From contig QEVJ01000025.1 in assembly GCA_003576845.1 (NCBI GenBank), positions 1 through 50,540 on the forward strand: DNA of 50,540 nucleotides. Reading direction: 5' to 3'. This document shows, piece after piece, positions 18,616 to 26,936 of this stretch. The DNA is from Planctomycetota bacterium (GTDB lineage Bacteria; Planctomycetota; Planctomycetia; Pirellulales; PLA5). Both the position numbers and the translations under genes were made by a program. Numbering within the stretch: position 1 is the stretch's first letter; every line of letters starts with the position of its first letter. A model generated the notes under the pieces. It was given only the letters and a program-made list of their open reading frames with translations. It was not told the DNA's origin and made no database searches.

Positions 18616-19575
18616 CTACGGGTTCGTGAGTTCGGTGAGGAGAGTTTGCCAGGCGGCACGTTCGCGCTCGGGGGCAAATCGCGGGGCCAGCTTGCGGCAA
18701 GCGGCGACGAGGCCGTCGTAGAACCGCTCGTCCGCTTCCGCCCGCCAAAGCAGCGCGGCCAATCCGGCCGTATCGCCCAGCTCGAAAAAGCCCGGATAAT
18801 CGGCGTCGAGCATGCCGACGTTGCCGGAAACGCGGCTGGCGAGGACGGGCGTGCCGAGGGCGATGGCTTCGGCGATGACGTTCGCGCCCCCTTCGAGCTT
18901 GGAACTGACGACCGTGAGCCGGCTTTCGGCGAGCCGGCGTAATGCTTGTGCCCGGGGTACGTCGCCGAGCCAGCGATAGCGCGGATTGCGGCGCTCTTCC
19001 GCCCGAGCGCGTCGTTCCATACCCGCGGTCAACGCGGCGCCAAGCTGCAAGATGCGCACGCGCGATTCCGCCGGAAGCTGTCTAGCGGCGAGCGCCGTGC
19101 GGAACGGGTCTTTCACGGTCCGCAGGTGGCCGAGCACCGTCACGTCGAATGTGGCCGACTTCGGCCGCCGCATCGCTCGCGGCGCTTGCGGGCACGATTG
19201 GTAGATCACGCGCGCCTTGCCGCGCTCGCCTTCGGGAAGAAAGCGCACGCCGTCCGCCTGGAGCAGCACGATGCGGCTTGCCAGGCGAAGCGACTCGGCC
19301 GCCTTGCGCGAGCGGGGCAGGTCGGCGTACAGGTCCGTGCCCGTGAGGACGACCACGAGCGGCGCGTCGGGAAAGGCGTGGCGAAACCGCCGCACCGAGT
19401 CGTGGCTCTTGCGGGCGTGCAGCGCGATGAGCAGGTCGCACGCTTGGCCCGCGAAGCGTTCGCCGACGGCCACGCGATGCCCGAGCGAGCGCAGGATGGC
19501 GGCATAGCGGTCGGCCGTGACGCGGTTTCCCTTGCGCGAACCGCGCGGCGCGGGCGTGACGATCAGAATTCGCAT
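18616..19575 (-). CDS. senB: SenB-like glycosyltransferase (selenosugar synthase family)
   Basis: 319 residues, the usual SenB length. The sequence follows the TIGR04348 glycosyltransferase family later shown to be SenB of selenoneine biosynthesis: [20 protein letters not shown] at the N-terminus, [46 protein letters not shown], and [19 protein letters not shown] with the glycosyltransferase family 4 glutamate motif. Known SenB enzymes join UDP-GlcNAc and selenophosphate to form selenoglucose-type sugars. The usual partners senA (EgtB-like) and senC (SelD-like) are not within the window, so the cluster is either split or the enzyme serves another route. ATG 19575 is chosen because family members begin at this strand. 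The assignment is from recognised motifs, not from a search. Confidence 0.8.
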   Translation of the reverse strand: MRILIVTPAPRGSRKGNRVTADRYAAILRSLGHRVAVGERFAGQACDLLIALHARKSHDSVRRFRHAFPDAPLVVVLTGTDLYADLPRSRKAAESLRLASRIVLLQADGVRFLPEGERGKARVIYQSCPQAPRAMRRPKSATFDVTVLGHLRTVKDPFRTALAARQLPAESRVRILQLGAALTAGMERRARAEERRNPRYRWLGDVPRAQALRRLAESRLTVVSSKLEGGANVIAEAIALGTPVLASRVSGNVGMLDADYPGFFELGDTAGLAALLWRAEADERFYDGLVAACRKLAPRFAPERERAAWQTLLTELTNP

Positions 19576-19614
19576 GTGCCGGCAGCGCGTTGTCAACGTT
19601 TAGAAGGCCAGAAT

Positions 19615-19709
19615 GGGTGGCACTGGTGGCTTGCCCACCAGTGGGCGCCGCCGCTGGACTTCATGTTCTCTCGCGCCTCTCACTGGTGGACAAGCCACCA
19701 GTACCACCC
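19615..19709. repeat. CACTGsTGG palindromic element, copy A
   Basis: Left part (19615-19643) contains CACTGGTGG-CTTGC-CCACCAGTG and the right part (19681-19709) mirrors it with CACTGGTGG-ACAAG-CCACCAGT. Each half is itself palindromic. It lies between the SenB-like start and the propeller gene stop. Three related copies occur at 22717, 29119 and 39061. Confidence 0.75.
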
Positions 19710-19714
19710 GGCCG

Positions 19715-21007
19715 CTAACGCTCGATCGCATAGAGCCGCTTCTTGCCGCGAAGGTAGATTTTGCCGTCGCTTACGGCGGGCGAGGCGACCGTTTCGTCGT
19801 CGAGCTGATTTTCGGCCAGTTTCTCGAACCGCTGCGTCGCCGGGACGACGGTCACGAGCCCGCGGGTGTTGAGGAAGTAAACGCGGCCGTCGGCGGCGAG
19901 CGGCGACGCTTTGTACTCGCCCTTGAGCCGCCGCTCCCATTTGATCGCGCCGACGTTCGCGTCGAAGCAGCGGGCGATGCCGTCGTCGGTCACCGTGAAC
20001 AGCAGGTTCTCCCACACGACCGGGCAGCACGAATCGCTCGTGCCGCGGCGCTGTTCCCAGGCGACGCTGGTGCGGGCGAGCTCGCCTTCGCCGCCGATTT
20101 TTACCGCCAGCATCGCCCCGCGCATGCCGATCGTCGCGTACACCTTGCCGTCGCCGACGGTCGGGCCGGTCACGGTGCGGCCGCCGACGAGTCGGGGAAG
20201 CCGCCAAATTTCGCGGCCGTTGCCGGGGTCGTAAGCGGTGAGCTCGTTCGCGCCCATCACGACCATCCGCGTGTTCTCGCCCTCGGTGTAGAAGGCGGGC
20301 GTGGTGTAGGCGTCGCATTCTTCGCTCTTGGCGGCCGTCTTGCGCTCGACGTGCCAGCGGACGCGGCCCGTCGTCAAGTCGTGGGCGACGACGTAGCTCT
20401 TGGCCGGTTCGGCCGCGTGCTCGGGAATGTCGGCGAGCGAGTCCTGCATACAGACGGAGATGACCAAGTTCCGGTAGATCACCGGGCTATTGGCGTGGCC
20501 CCACCAGATCGTGTACTTGCCGTAATCGTCGGCCAGGTTCCGCGACCAAAGCTGCTTGCCGTCGTAGTCGTACGCGGCGAGCAGGCCGTTGCCGAAGTGG
20601 CACACGACCGTCTTGCCGTCGGCGACGGGCGACGGGCTGGCGAGGTTGTGGATGTCGTGAAACTTCTGCGCCCCGCGGCCTGGAACGTTGCGCGGCGTTT
20701 CGCCCGTGCCGACTTCTTGCTTCCACGCGATGGCCCCGTTCTTGGGATCGACGCGAAGCAGCAACAGCTTATCGGCGTCTTGCGACGTGACGAACATCGC
20801 GCCGGCGGAAAGGATCGGCGTGCTCGTTCCCCAGCCCGGCAGTTCGGCCTTCCAGGCGATGCCGGCCCGATCGTTCCAAGCGAGCGGCAGGGCTTTCTCG
20901 GCGCTCACGCTGTTGCCGGCGGGGCCGCGCCACTGGGGCCAGTCGTCGGCACGCATCGAATCGGATGCAGCCAAGAGTGCGACTATCGTCAGGAAGCGCG
21001 ACAGCAT
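19715..21007 (-). CDS. PQQ-like beta-propeller repeat protein, exported
   Basis: 430 residues with a signal peptide (MLSRFLTIVALLAASDSMRA). The mature part starts DWPQWRGPAGN, the hallmark of planctomycete PQQ-like WD propeller proteins, and repeats blade motifs such as GAIAWKQEVGTG, GKQLWSRNLADD, GRVRWHVERK and GAIKWERRLKGE. These proteins fold as an eight-bladed quinoprotein-like propeller, but residues for PQQ binding were not recognised, so it may be a scaffold such as BamB rather than an enzyme. The start ATG 21007 lies five bases after the upstream gene's stop, and its ribosome-binding site (AAGGAATAGG) overlaps that stop, so the two are translationally coupled. Likely third gene of the operon 22566 to 19715. 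Confidence 0.88.
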   Translation of the reverse strand: MLSRFLTIVALLAASDSMRADDWPQWRGPAGNSVSAEKALPLAWNDRAGIAWKAELPGWGTSTPILSAGAMFVTSQDADKLLLLRVDPKNGAIAWKQEVGTGETPRNVPGRGAQKFHDIHNLASPSPVADGKTVVCHFGNGLLAAYDYDGKQLWSRNLADDYGKYTIWWGHANSPVIYRNLVISVCMQDSLADIPEHAAEPAKSYVVAHDLTTGRVRWHVERKTAAKSEECDAYTTPAFYTEGENTRMVVMGANELTAYDPGNGREIWRLPRLVGGRTVTGPTVGDGKVYATIGMRGAMLAVKIGGEGELARTSVAWEQRRGTSDSCCPVVWENLLFTVTDDGIARCFDANVGAIKWERRLKGEYKASPLAADGRVYFLNTRGLVTVVPATQRFEKLAENQLDDETVASPAVSDGKIYLRGKKRLYAIER

Positions 21008-21011
21008 CGTC

Positions 21012-21722
21012 CTATTCCTTCTCGCCTGATTCGCGTACGTCGCTCTTGTCCGAAGACGACGGCGTGTCTGCCTTGAGCGGGAATTCAAGCGCGGCAGCGA
21101 CGGAATAGAGCGCCGGTCGAAACTCTTCTCGCGTTCCTTTAAGCGTTGTCAATTCCAACGTGTATAGCCGGCCCTCGACACACGTTTCCAACACGAGGCG
21201 TTCGTAAGATTTACCACCTAGTCGAACCGCATAGGCATACTCGACGCCTTGAAAGGCACGAAGTGAAACGGGCCTCACCTTAAACGAACGTTTCGTTTGT
21301 CTTTCCTTCGGGAGTTCCTTGTTTCGCATTCGGACGAATTCGGCCAAGATCGACTCGCGGGAGATGCTTAGCCTGTCGAATCCTTCATACTCGCGTACCT
21401 TGAACTGAATGCCCGGAAGGCGTTTAAGGCCTGGTCCGGACATGCGGGCGATATTCTTATTCAAGTCGTTGCCGCGATTCTCTTCGTTTGCCGACTCCTT
21501 CCAGCCTTTGGGCATTCGTATCTCTATCCGGCCGTCGTCGAACGCGCCTAGCTTGCCCTCCATCTCGACGAAACGGACGGCATTGGACGACGAGCTCGTT
21601 CGTTCAGGTTCTTGGGAATCTTTCTCACCGCTTCTCCCATCGTCATTCGGCGGCTGCTGCGCATGACCGTCGAGACATAGCCCACACACGGAGAAAAGCA
21701 GTAGGACATGCAACTTCGACAT
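21012..21722 (-). CDS. Secreted hypothetical protein, paralogue of the upstream lipoprotein
   Basis: 236 residues with a signal peptide (MSKLHVLLLFSVCGLCLDGHA). After a low-complexity linker the body matches the next upstream gene residue for residue over long stretches: GKLGAFDDGRIEIRMPKGWK, NKNIARMSG, RLPGIQFKVREYEGF, VEYAYAVRLGGKSYERLVLE, GRLYTLELTTLKGTREEFRP. The two are therefore tandem paralogues in the envelope. This copy lacks a clear lipobox (Cys at VCGLC is not in lipobox context) so it is probably free in the periplasm. No known family was recognised. It overlaps functionally with the propeller gene through a coupled start. ATG 21722 was chosen for the signal peptide. Confidence 0.8.
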   Translation of the reverse strand: MSKLHVLLLFSVCGLCLDGHAQQPPNDDGRSGEKDSQEPERTSSSSNAVRFVEMEGKLGAFDDGRIEIRMPKGWKESANEENRGNDLNKNIARMSGPGLKRLPGIQFKVREYEGFDRLSISRESILAEFVRMRNKELPKERQTKRSFKVRPVSLRAFQGVEYAYAVRLGGKSYERLVLETCVEGRLYTLELTTLKGTREEFRPALYSVAAALEFPLKADTPSSSDKSDVRESGEKE

Positions 21723-21804
21723 GGCAAACCTCCTGGAAACGTCGAAACGCACTTCGTGATTCGCAAATTGGTCGACCGTCCGGAGTCGAACCGAACACGA
21801 TCGC

Positions 21805-22566
21805 TCACTCGCCGGCTTTTTCCGCGGCGTCATCCGTCGTCGCCTTGTCGCCGTTCTTGTCGCCTTCGGAAACTTCGTCGGACGTCTCCTCCTCGGCGTC
21901 GTCCTCGGCGGCACTGCCGCGGCCGCGCGTTGGTTTGTTGACCATTTTCGGGAACTTGAGTCCCGTGGCAACGGCGTAAAGCTGGGGCCGCGACTCTTCG
22001 CGGAGCAGGTTGAGCGTCGTGAGTTCGAGCGTGTAGAGTCGGCCGTCGACGACGGTCTCGAGCGTCAAGCGTTCGTAGGATTTGCCGCCGATCTTCAGCT
22101 TGTAGGCGTACTCGGCGCCGTTGAACCCACCGAGAGAACGCTGCTTGACGTCGAACTTGCCTTTTGAGTTTCGCTCTTTGGGCAGTTCCGCGGCCCGCTT
22201 GCGAACGAACTTGCGGAGGTCCGGCGGGCCGAGCGTTTTGAAGTCGCCGTATTCGCGGACTTTGATCAGAATGCCCGGAATCCGCTGGCTGCCTTCGCCG
22301 GACATGCGGGCGAGATTCTTGTCGAGGTCCTTCGTCGAGTTTTCCTCGTTGAGCGAGTCCTTCCAGCCCTTGGGAAGCGGGACCTCGATCCGCCCTTCGT
22401 CGAACGTGCCAAGCTTGCCGGCGAGCGGGGCAATCTTCGGTTCTTGGCTCTTCTTGGCGGCTTTCTTGTCGCCCGGGTCCTCGTCGGCGTCGGAATTCGT
22501 GCCGCAGCCGGCGACGAGGAGCGAAAGGACGAACGATCCGGCCAGCAGGTAGACGACGCGCCGCAT
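21805..22566 (-). CDS. Lipoprotein of unknown function, first of a tandem paralogue pair
   Basis: 253 residues. MRRVVYLLAGSFVLSLLVAGC is a lipoprotein signal peptide with lipobox LVAGC. An acidic/lysine-rich linker precedes the shared domain (GKLGTFDEGRIEVPLPKGWK, DKNLARMSGEG, YAYKLKIGGKSYERLTLE, GRLYTLELTTLNLLREESRP), and the C-terminus is a highly acidic Glu/Asp tail. The domain has the look of a compact beta-rich periplasmic fold in which GKSYERL and LYTLEL are conserved between the copies. The 82-base gap to the second copy and the coupled third gene suggest one operon with the PQQ-like protein. Function unknown. Confidence 0.82.
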   Translation of the reverse strand: MRRVVYLLAGSFVLSLLVAGCGTNSDADEDPGDKKAAKKSQEPKIAPLAGKLGTFDEGRIEVPLPKGWKDSLNEENSTKDLDKNLARMSGEGSQRIPGILIKVREYGDFKTLGPPDLRKFVRKRAAELPKERNSKGKFDVKQRSLGGFNGAEYAYKLKIGGKSYERLTLETVVDGRLYTLELTTLNLLREESRPQLYAVATGLKFPKMVNKPTRGRGSAAEDDAEEETSDEVSEGDKNGDKATTDDAAEKAGE

Positions 22567-22716
22567 GGTGAGGCACTCCCGGAGATTTGGCCGCGCATTC
22601 GTGCCGGCGCGGCGGCGAAGAAGGTCGGACGGACGAACCGCGAATAGCGCCTCCGTGGCGTGATTTCCTCCTTGCCGTTATACCGCGCCCGGCGACGGTT
22701 GTTTCGCGCCGCGGGC

Positions 22717-22802
<86 letters not shown>

Positions 22803-22816
22803 CGTGCTGTTCTCCA

Positions 22817-23134
22817 CTACGCCTCTTCGACGACCTCGATCGCCTCTTTGACTGGCTTGATGAAGTGGGGCGATTTGCCGCTGGCGTTGAGTTCGGCGGC
22901 TTTCTTCTCGGCCTGCTTCCGGTCGCTGTATTCATAGAGTGCGACGCGCTTGAGCGACTGGTTGAACACGCCCCAGAAGGCCTTGAGCCGGACTTCGCCG
23001 GTTTTCTTCTTCGCCCGGCTCTTGCGGGGGGCCTTTTCTTTGGCCGCGACCTTCTTGGGCTTGGCCTCGCCGCGTTCGGCGGCGGCATCCGCCTGCTCTC
23101 GCAACTCACGACGGTTTACGATCTTACGTGCCAT
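22817..23134 (-). CDS. Small basic protein of unknown function
   Basis: 105 residues. The N-terminal half is very Lys/Arg/Ala-rich (KPKKVAAKEKAPRKSRAKKK), probably disordered and able to bind nucleic acid. The C-terminal half is compact (LKAFWGVFNQSLKRVALYEY, then SDRKQAEKKAAELN and SPHFIKPVKEAIEVVEEA), alternating strands and a helix. I know of similar small conserved proteins in planctomycetes but no function. ATG 23134 is the only sensible start. Its upstream region carries a 28-base inverted repeat, and a possible promoter lies about 250 bases upstream. Confidence 0.75.
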   Translation of the reverse strand: MARKIVNRRELREQADAAAERGEAKPKKVAAKEKAPRKSRAKKKTGEVRLKAFWGVFNQSLKRVALYEYSDRKQAEKKAAELNASGKSPHFIKPVKEAIEVVEEA

Positions 23135-23160
23135 GGTCGCTCCGATCAGAAGGGCCTAAC

Positions 23161-23256
23161 AGCCTGTTGAAAAAGGGGACAGACCCTCGGGAAAGTAAGT
23201 TTTTCGCCGCAGACGGCGACGTGCCTGAGAGGGTCAGTCCCCTTTTTCAACAGGCT
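23161..23256. repeat. 28-bp inverted repeat with GTTGAAAAAGGGGAC core
   Basis: AGCCTGTTGAAAAAGGGGAC and eight more bases (23161-23188) are mirrored at 23229-23256 with one mismatch in 28. The 40-base loop includes a smaller GC-rich hairpin. The form is that of a non-autonomous palindromic element in the leader of the small basic protein gene. Confidence 0.85.
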
Positions 23257-23377
23257 TCTAAGCCGCGTGGCGGTCGACGTTCGCGGATGCCCTTCGCCGC
23301 GAAGCGTCGCTGGCGGAACGGGTCCGCGATCCACCCCGGAAGGCCACGCGAAATGGGGGTGAACCGAATAAACTGTC

Positions 23378-23406
23378 ATTATAGTCGGCCGAGCCGCCAT
23401 TGCCCA
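23378..23406 (-). promoter_or_regulatory. Possible promoter upstream of the small basic protein gene
   Basis: Minus strand TGGGCA (23406-23401) and a perfect TATAAT (23383-23378) with 17 bases between. Transcription would pass through the inverted repeat before reaching the start at 23134. Confidence 0.35.
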
Positions 23407-23441
23407 GCGGCCCCTTGCCGAAAGTGCACACCCGTGCTTGT

Positions 23442-23520
23442 AGCGGAAGTCGCAAGGCTTCCGATGCTCGGCGTCAGTCGTCGGAACATCGGAACGCCGG
23501 AAGTCTTGGCGCCTTCCGCT
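23442..23520. repeat. Imperfect palindrome with AGCGGAAG ends
   Basis: AGCGGAAGTCGCAAGGCTTC at 23442 is loosely mirrored by the stretch ending CGCCTTCCGCT at 23520. It abuts the stop of the 218-residue membrane protein gene. Confidence 0.5.
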
Positions 23521-23524
23521 CCGT

Positions 23525-24181
23525 TCAATTCCGCCGAATTTCACCGGCGAGCCGAACCTCGTCGCCGGTTAACTCCAGGTGCGTCAAGTCGACGCTGCGG
23601 CCCTGCTTCGTCGTCGGCATCGCGATCAACGCGACCGCCTGCCCATCTTCCTCGACCCAGCGGACCGCCAGTTCCGCGGCCCGGGCGGCTTCGGAGAGCA
23701 CTGCCTTTACCCGCCCGGTCGGCAGCGGCAGCGAGCCGGCGCGGGCGTCAACGATCCGCAGCCCGAGCGCGTCGCGATCGGCCAAAAACGGCTCGCATTC
23801 GAGCGACAGCACCGCGTCGGCCGGCGAACCTTCGTAGCGGCAGAACAGCGTAATCGTCTTGTCGCCGATGTCGACGCGGGGGTCGTGGATTTCGCCGGGC
23901 AGCACGTCGCGGAACTGCTTTTCCAAATCGACGGCGAAGTAGCCGTTGATCTGCTCGGCCGTGAACGCGGCCTTCCATTTGCCCGGCCGCTTCGCCTGAT
24001 TCAGCAGCCGCTGCGTGCGGTTGAACATTTCCGTGCTGGCTTCGGTTTGCAGGGCGCGGTCGCCCGCGAGGAGCTCCGTGTAGCGGGCGGGTACGTATTG
24101 TGCCGCCCGATAACCCCAGATGAGCGCGATGGCGGCAATTAGCGCGGCGGCAGCGGCGGGATACAAAATGAGTTTGAGCAT
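23525..24181 (-). CDS. Single-pass membrane hypothetical protein
   Basis: 218 residues. An N-terminal hydrophobic helix (LILYPAAAAALIAAIALIWG) anchors a mostly beta-rich outer domain. Segments such as FTAEQINGYFAVDLEKQF and VRLAGEIRRN recall the layout of YpmS-like/DUF2140 proteins (anchor, then a lipid-binding-like sheet domain), but the resemblance is weak and I would not name it. ATG 24181 is chosen because it places the membrane helix at the N-terminus; longer in-frame starts would add about 75 residues of unlikely sequence. It is divergent from the DUF3754 gene. Confidence 0.72.
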   Translation of the reverse strand: MLKLILYPAAAAALIAAIALIWGYRAAQYVPARYTELLAGDRALQTEASTEMFNRTQRLLNQAKRPGKWKAAFTAEQINGYFAVDLEKQFRDVLPGEIHDPRVDIGDKTITLFCRYEGSPADAVLSLECEPFLADRDALGLRIVDARAGSLPLPTGRVKAVLSEAARAAELAVRWVEEDGQAVALIAMPTTKQGRSVDLTHLELTGDEVRLAGEIRRN

Positions 24182-24414
24182 AGGCCGCCGCTTTGCCGAC
24201 CAGAATCCGCGTTTGGTGAACCAACTGGCTCCGGCCGCACGACCGCCGATGCACCGCGGGAATTCTACGCGGCGGCACGAAGCGAGGAAATCGCGATCCT
24301 GACGGTCCACCGGAACTTCCCATCTTCTCCCGTCCCGCCATTCGCCGGCCACGGTTAGAATGGGCGGGTCGCGTTCGCCCGCCATCGCCGCATGATTCGC
24401 CGCGTACACCCGCC

Positions 24415-25710
24415 ATGCAGAACCCGCAGCCAGCCCCCGGCGCCGCGCGCGAAGCGTCCGAGCCTTCCACCGCCGCCCCGCGCAGAGAGCAATTCATTCC
24501 GCTCTCGAAGAGCGAGCTGCTCGCCCGGCTATTCGATGCGGGGAAGATCGCCGACGCCGATCGGGCGCGGTTCGAGTCGTTCGGGCAGATCCTTTCGGCG
24601 TTGATTCACCACGAGTACCACGCCCGGCTCGAAAAGCTCAAGCAGGCCTATTGGCAGTTCGATCCCGACGGCGAGTCGCCGCGCGCCACCCGCGCGCCGT
24701 CGGCCGAGCGCGACGCGGCGTGCCACGCGCTGTTTGCCCAGATCGTCGCGCTCTTCGAGCGGGCGAATTACCGCCGGTTGACGCGGGCCGAACTCGACGA
24801 AGCCCTCGCTTCGATGAGCGAAATCGGCGTGCGGCTCGACGTGGAGCTGGCCGCGTTTCAGCGGCTCGAAGTGTTCGTGCGCGGCGACACGACGGCACGC
24901 CGCACCCGGCGCTACCTGCGAAGTCTCTACCGCCGGCGCGAGATCGACGTGCCGACGTACGATCGGCTGGTCGTCGCGTTTCACCCGCACGAAAGCCGCC
25001 GCATCGGCGAGCAGGCCAAGAGCGAACACGTCTATCTCAAGATGTTCAAGAACATCCCGAAGATGGACCTGGAAATGCTCCTGCCCGGCACGCGTGTGCG
25101 GATGTCGCTGTTGGATCAGGGGCGGATTCTGCTGCCGGCCGTCTCCGGCGTGGCGCTCACGGTCTATAAGGTGCTGCAAGGCGCGCTTGTCCTCGCATTC
25201 GCCGGGCTGTACGGAATGCTGGCGCTGCTCGGCGTCGTCGGCGGCACGATCGGCTACGGCGTCCGCTCGTTCGTCGGCTACTTGCGGACCAAAGACAAGC
25301 ACCAACTGTATCTGACGCGCAGTTTGTACTTTCAAAACCTCGACAACAACCTCGGCGTGCTGTTCCGCGTGCTCGACGAAGCCGAAGACCAGGACTTTCG
25401 CGAGGCGATGTTGGCGTATTTCCTGCTGTGGCGACGCGGGCAAAGCGAGAACCGCGACATCCGCGATTCCGCCGCCTCGACGCTCAAAGAACTCGACGCG
25501 GAAGCGGAAGCGTTCTTGCGCGGCGCGACGCAATGCGACGTCGACTTCGAGATAGCCGACGCCCTGGCGAAGCTCCAGCGCTGGCAACTCGCCGCAAAGC
25601 TCGCAGACGACCGCTGGCGCGCCAAGCCGCTCGGCGAGGCGATCGACCTGCTCGACGAACGCTGGGACGAAGCGTATCGGCTGCGCGAGAACGGCTTGAG
25701 ACGCGAGTGA
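24415..25710 (+). CDS. DUF3754 (TMEM143-type) membrane protein
   Basis: 431 residues. The central block KMFKNIPKMDLEMLLPGTRV followed by MSLLDQGRILLP is diagnostic of the DUF3754 family that includes mitochondrial TMEM143. Two hydrophobic helices follow (about residues 243-285), then a conserved YLTRSLYFQNLDNNLGVLF segment. The N-terminal 150 residues are predicted helical and the C-terminus forms a charged helical domain. The molecular function of the family is not known. ATG 24415 gives a Pro/Ala-rich N-terminus before IPLSKSELLARL, where homology begins. It faces the amidinotransferase-fold gene with about 20 bases between the stops. Confidence 0.85.
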   Translation: MQNPQPAPGAAREASEPSTAAPRREQFIPLSKSELLARLFDAGKIADADRARFESFGQILSALIHHEYHARLEKLKQAYWQFDPDGESPRATRAPSAERDAACHALFAQIVALFERANYRRLTRAELDEALASMSEIGVRLDVELAAFQRLEVFVRGDTTARRTRRYLRSLYRRREIDVPTYDRLVVAFHPHESRRIGEQAKSEHVYLKMFKNIPKMDLEMLLPGTRVRMSLLDQGRILLPAVSGVALTVYKVLQGALVLAFAGLYGMLALLGVVGGTIGYGVRSFVGYLRTKDKHQLYLTRSLYFQNLDNNLGVLFRVLDEAEDQDFREAMLAYFLLWRRGQSENRDIRDSAASTLKELDAEAEAFLRGATQCDVDFEIADALAKLQRWQLAAKLADDRWRAKPLGEAIDLLDERWDEAYRLRENGLRRE

Positions 25711-25732
25711 TCTCGCGCCCAGCCCCGCGCCC

Positions 25733-26593
25733 CTAGCCCCGCGCCCCTGCGTCCTTCCAACTCGCCGCTTCTTCGCCGTCGAGCCGCAGCGTGAGGCACT
25801 TCGCGCTGCCGCCCGATTTGACGAACTCGGAAAGCGGCGTTTCCCGCGTCGCGAACCCGCGGGCGTTGAGCGCGGCGTGCAACTTCGGGCAACCGACGTT
25901 CGTCACGACGGTCTGGCCGACGACCACCGCGTTGCAGGCAAAGCTCCGCGCTTCGTCCTCGGCCACTTCGATCAACTCGGGCACGACTTCCCACATCGCC
26001 CGTAGCGCGTAGGCGTCGAACGCCCCCGGATAATAGATCGCCGCGCCCGGCGCGAGCGGGCAGAAGCACGTGTCGAGGTGATAGTAATACGGATCGACGA
26101 GTTCCAGCGGAATCACCCGCACGCCGAGCATCGCGCCGATCTGTTGGTGTCCGCGGGCGTCGCTGCGGATGCGGTATCCGGCCAGCAGCGTGTCGCCGCA
26201 GAACAAGGCATCGCCGGCGCCTTCGAAGTACACGCCTTCCGGCGGCCGGACGACGCGAAAGCCGTGCGCCGCAAGCCAGGCTTCGTCGTGCGGTTCCTCG
26301 CCTTGCCGCTGCGGATGGCGAAACCGCGCGAGCACCGCCAGATCGCGATAGACGAGCGCCGCGTTGGCCGTGAACACGAGGTCGGGCAAGCCTTCGACGG
26401 CCGCGAGCGTTTGGACCCGCACGCCGACGTCTTCCAGAATCGCTTTGAGCGCGAGCCATTGTTGTTTCGCCAGCGCCAAATCGCTCGGCCGCGACCGGCT
26501 CATCCACGGATTGATCTCGTATTCGATCCCGAAGTAGTCCGGCGGACACATCAGAATCGTCGGCGACGTAAGTGGTAACATCGACGAATTCAT
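25733..26593 (-). CDS. Amidinotransferase-fold hydrolase (DDAH/arginine deiminase superfamily)
   Basis: 286 residues. It opens with ILMCPPDYFGIEYEINPWM, typical of stand-alone DDAH-like proteins. Catalytic positions of the guanidine-modifying superfamily are present: Asp in EGLPDLVFTANAALV (D71), EG-x-GD in YFEGAGDALF, His in YYYHLDTCF (H172) and the C-terminal nucleophile in KSGGSAKCLTLRL. Members hydrolyse or transfer the amidino group of arginine, citrulline or methylarginines; which one cannot be said. The start ATG 26593 overlaps the stop of the small upstream gene by four bases (ATGA), so translation is coupled. An in-frame ATG four codons downstream is also possible. Confidence 0.88.
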   Translation of the reverse strand: MNSSMLPLTSPTILMCPPDYFGIEYEINPWMSRSRPSDLALAKQQWLALKAILEDVGVRVQTLAAVEGLPDLVFTANAALVYRDLAVLARFRHPQRQGEEPHDEAWLAAHGFRVVRPPEGVYFEGAGDALFCGDTLLAGYRIRSDARGHQQIGAMLGVRVIPLELVDPYYYHLDTCFCPLAPGAAIYYPGAFDAYALRAMWEVVPELIEVAEDEARSFACNAVVVGQTVVTNVGCPKLHAALNARGFATRETPLSEFVKSGGSAKCLTLRLDGEEAASWKDAGARG

Positions 26594-26829
26594 TCCACAA
26601 ACCGCCCGATTCGCCAGGAGTAACTACACCCTTTGGGCGCGTTCAAGGCATTCATTCTGACAACTTCAGCCTCAGCCATCTCTTGCTTGCTGAACACCTT
26701 TGTGACAGTGCATTCCGTAACAATTACTCCACCTTCTCTCTCATACGAGTCAGCGCGCAACACCACGAATACGTGCGCGAAGCGCGCGTTGGGCCGATTT
26801 ACGGGCGTGTCGTCGTTAGCGGTCTGCAT
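26590..26829 (-). CDS. Small protein coupled to the amidinotransferase-fold gene
   Basis: 79 residues, no family recognised. The pattern is strand-rich then helical: ARFAHVFVVLRADSYERE, VIVTECTVTKVFSKQEMAEA, EVVRMNALN, and an aromatic end (CSYSWRIGRFVE). Base composition here is visibly less GC-rich than in neighbours. Its stop overlaps the next start as ATGA, which argues that it is a real gene co-translated with the enzyme. ATG 26829 is preferred to a TTG four codons upstream. It could be a regulatory or partner subunit, but this is only inferred from coupling. Confidence 0.6.
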   Translation of the reverse strand: MQTANDDTPVNRPNARFAHVFVVLRADSYEREGGVIVTECTVTKVFSKQEMAEAEVVRMNALNAPKGCSYSWRIGRFVE

Positions 26830-26936
26830 TTTCAAACGCAACCGGATGGTGGGGTTTCTCGAAGAAGACTCGGCCGGAGTATGGGACTCCGCTCGCGGCG
26901 CAAAAACGACCGTATTGCCACGACGCGATCGAATCC

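Larger units (their letters stand above)
23135..23524. other. Intergenic region made mostly of palindromic repeats
   Basis: 390 bases between two minus-strand genes. It contains an almost perfect inverted repeat (23161-23256), a second imperfect palindrome (23442-23520) and a possible promoter (23378-23406). No coding region was recognised. Confidence 0.65.

Noticed and set aside
23146-23544. A minus-strand frame through the repeat region beside the 28-bp inverted repeat
   Set aside because: It translates the palindromic element itself (LLKKGTDPL on both arms) and has no independent support.
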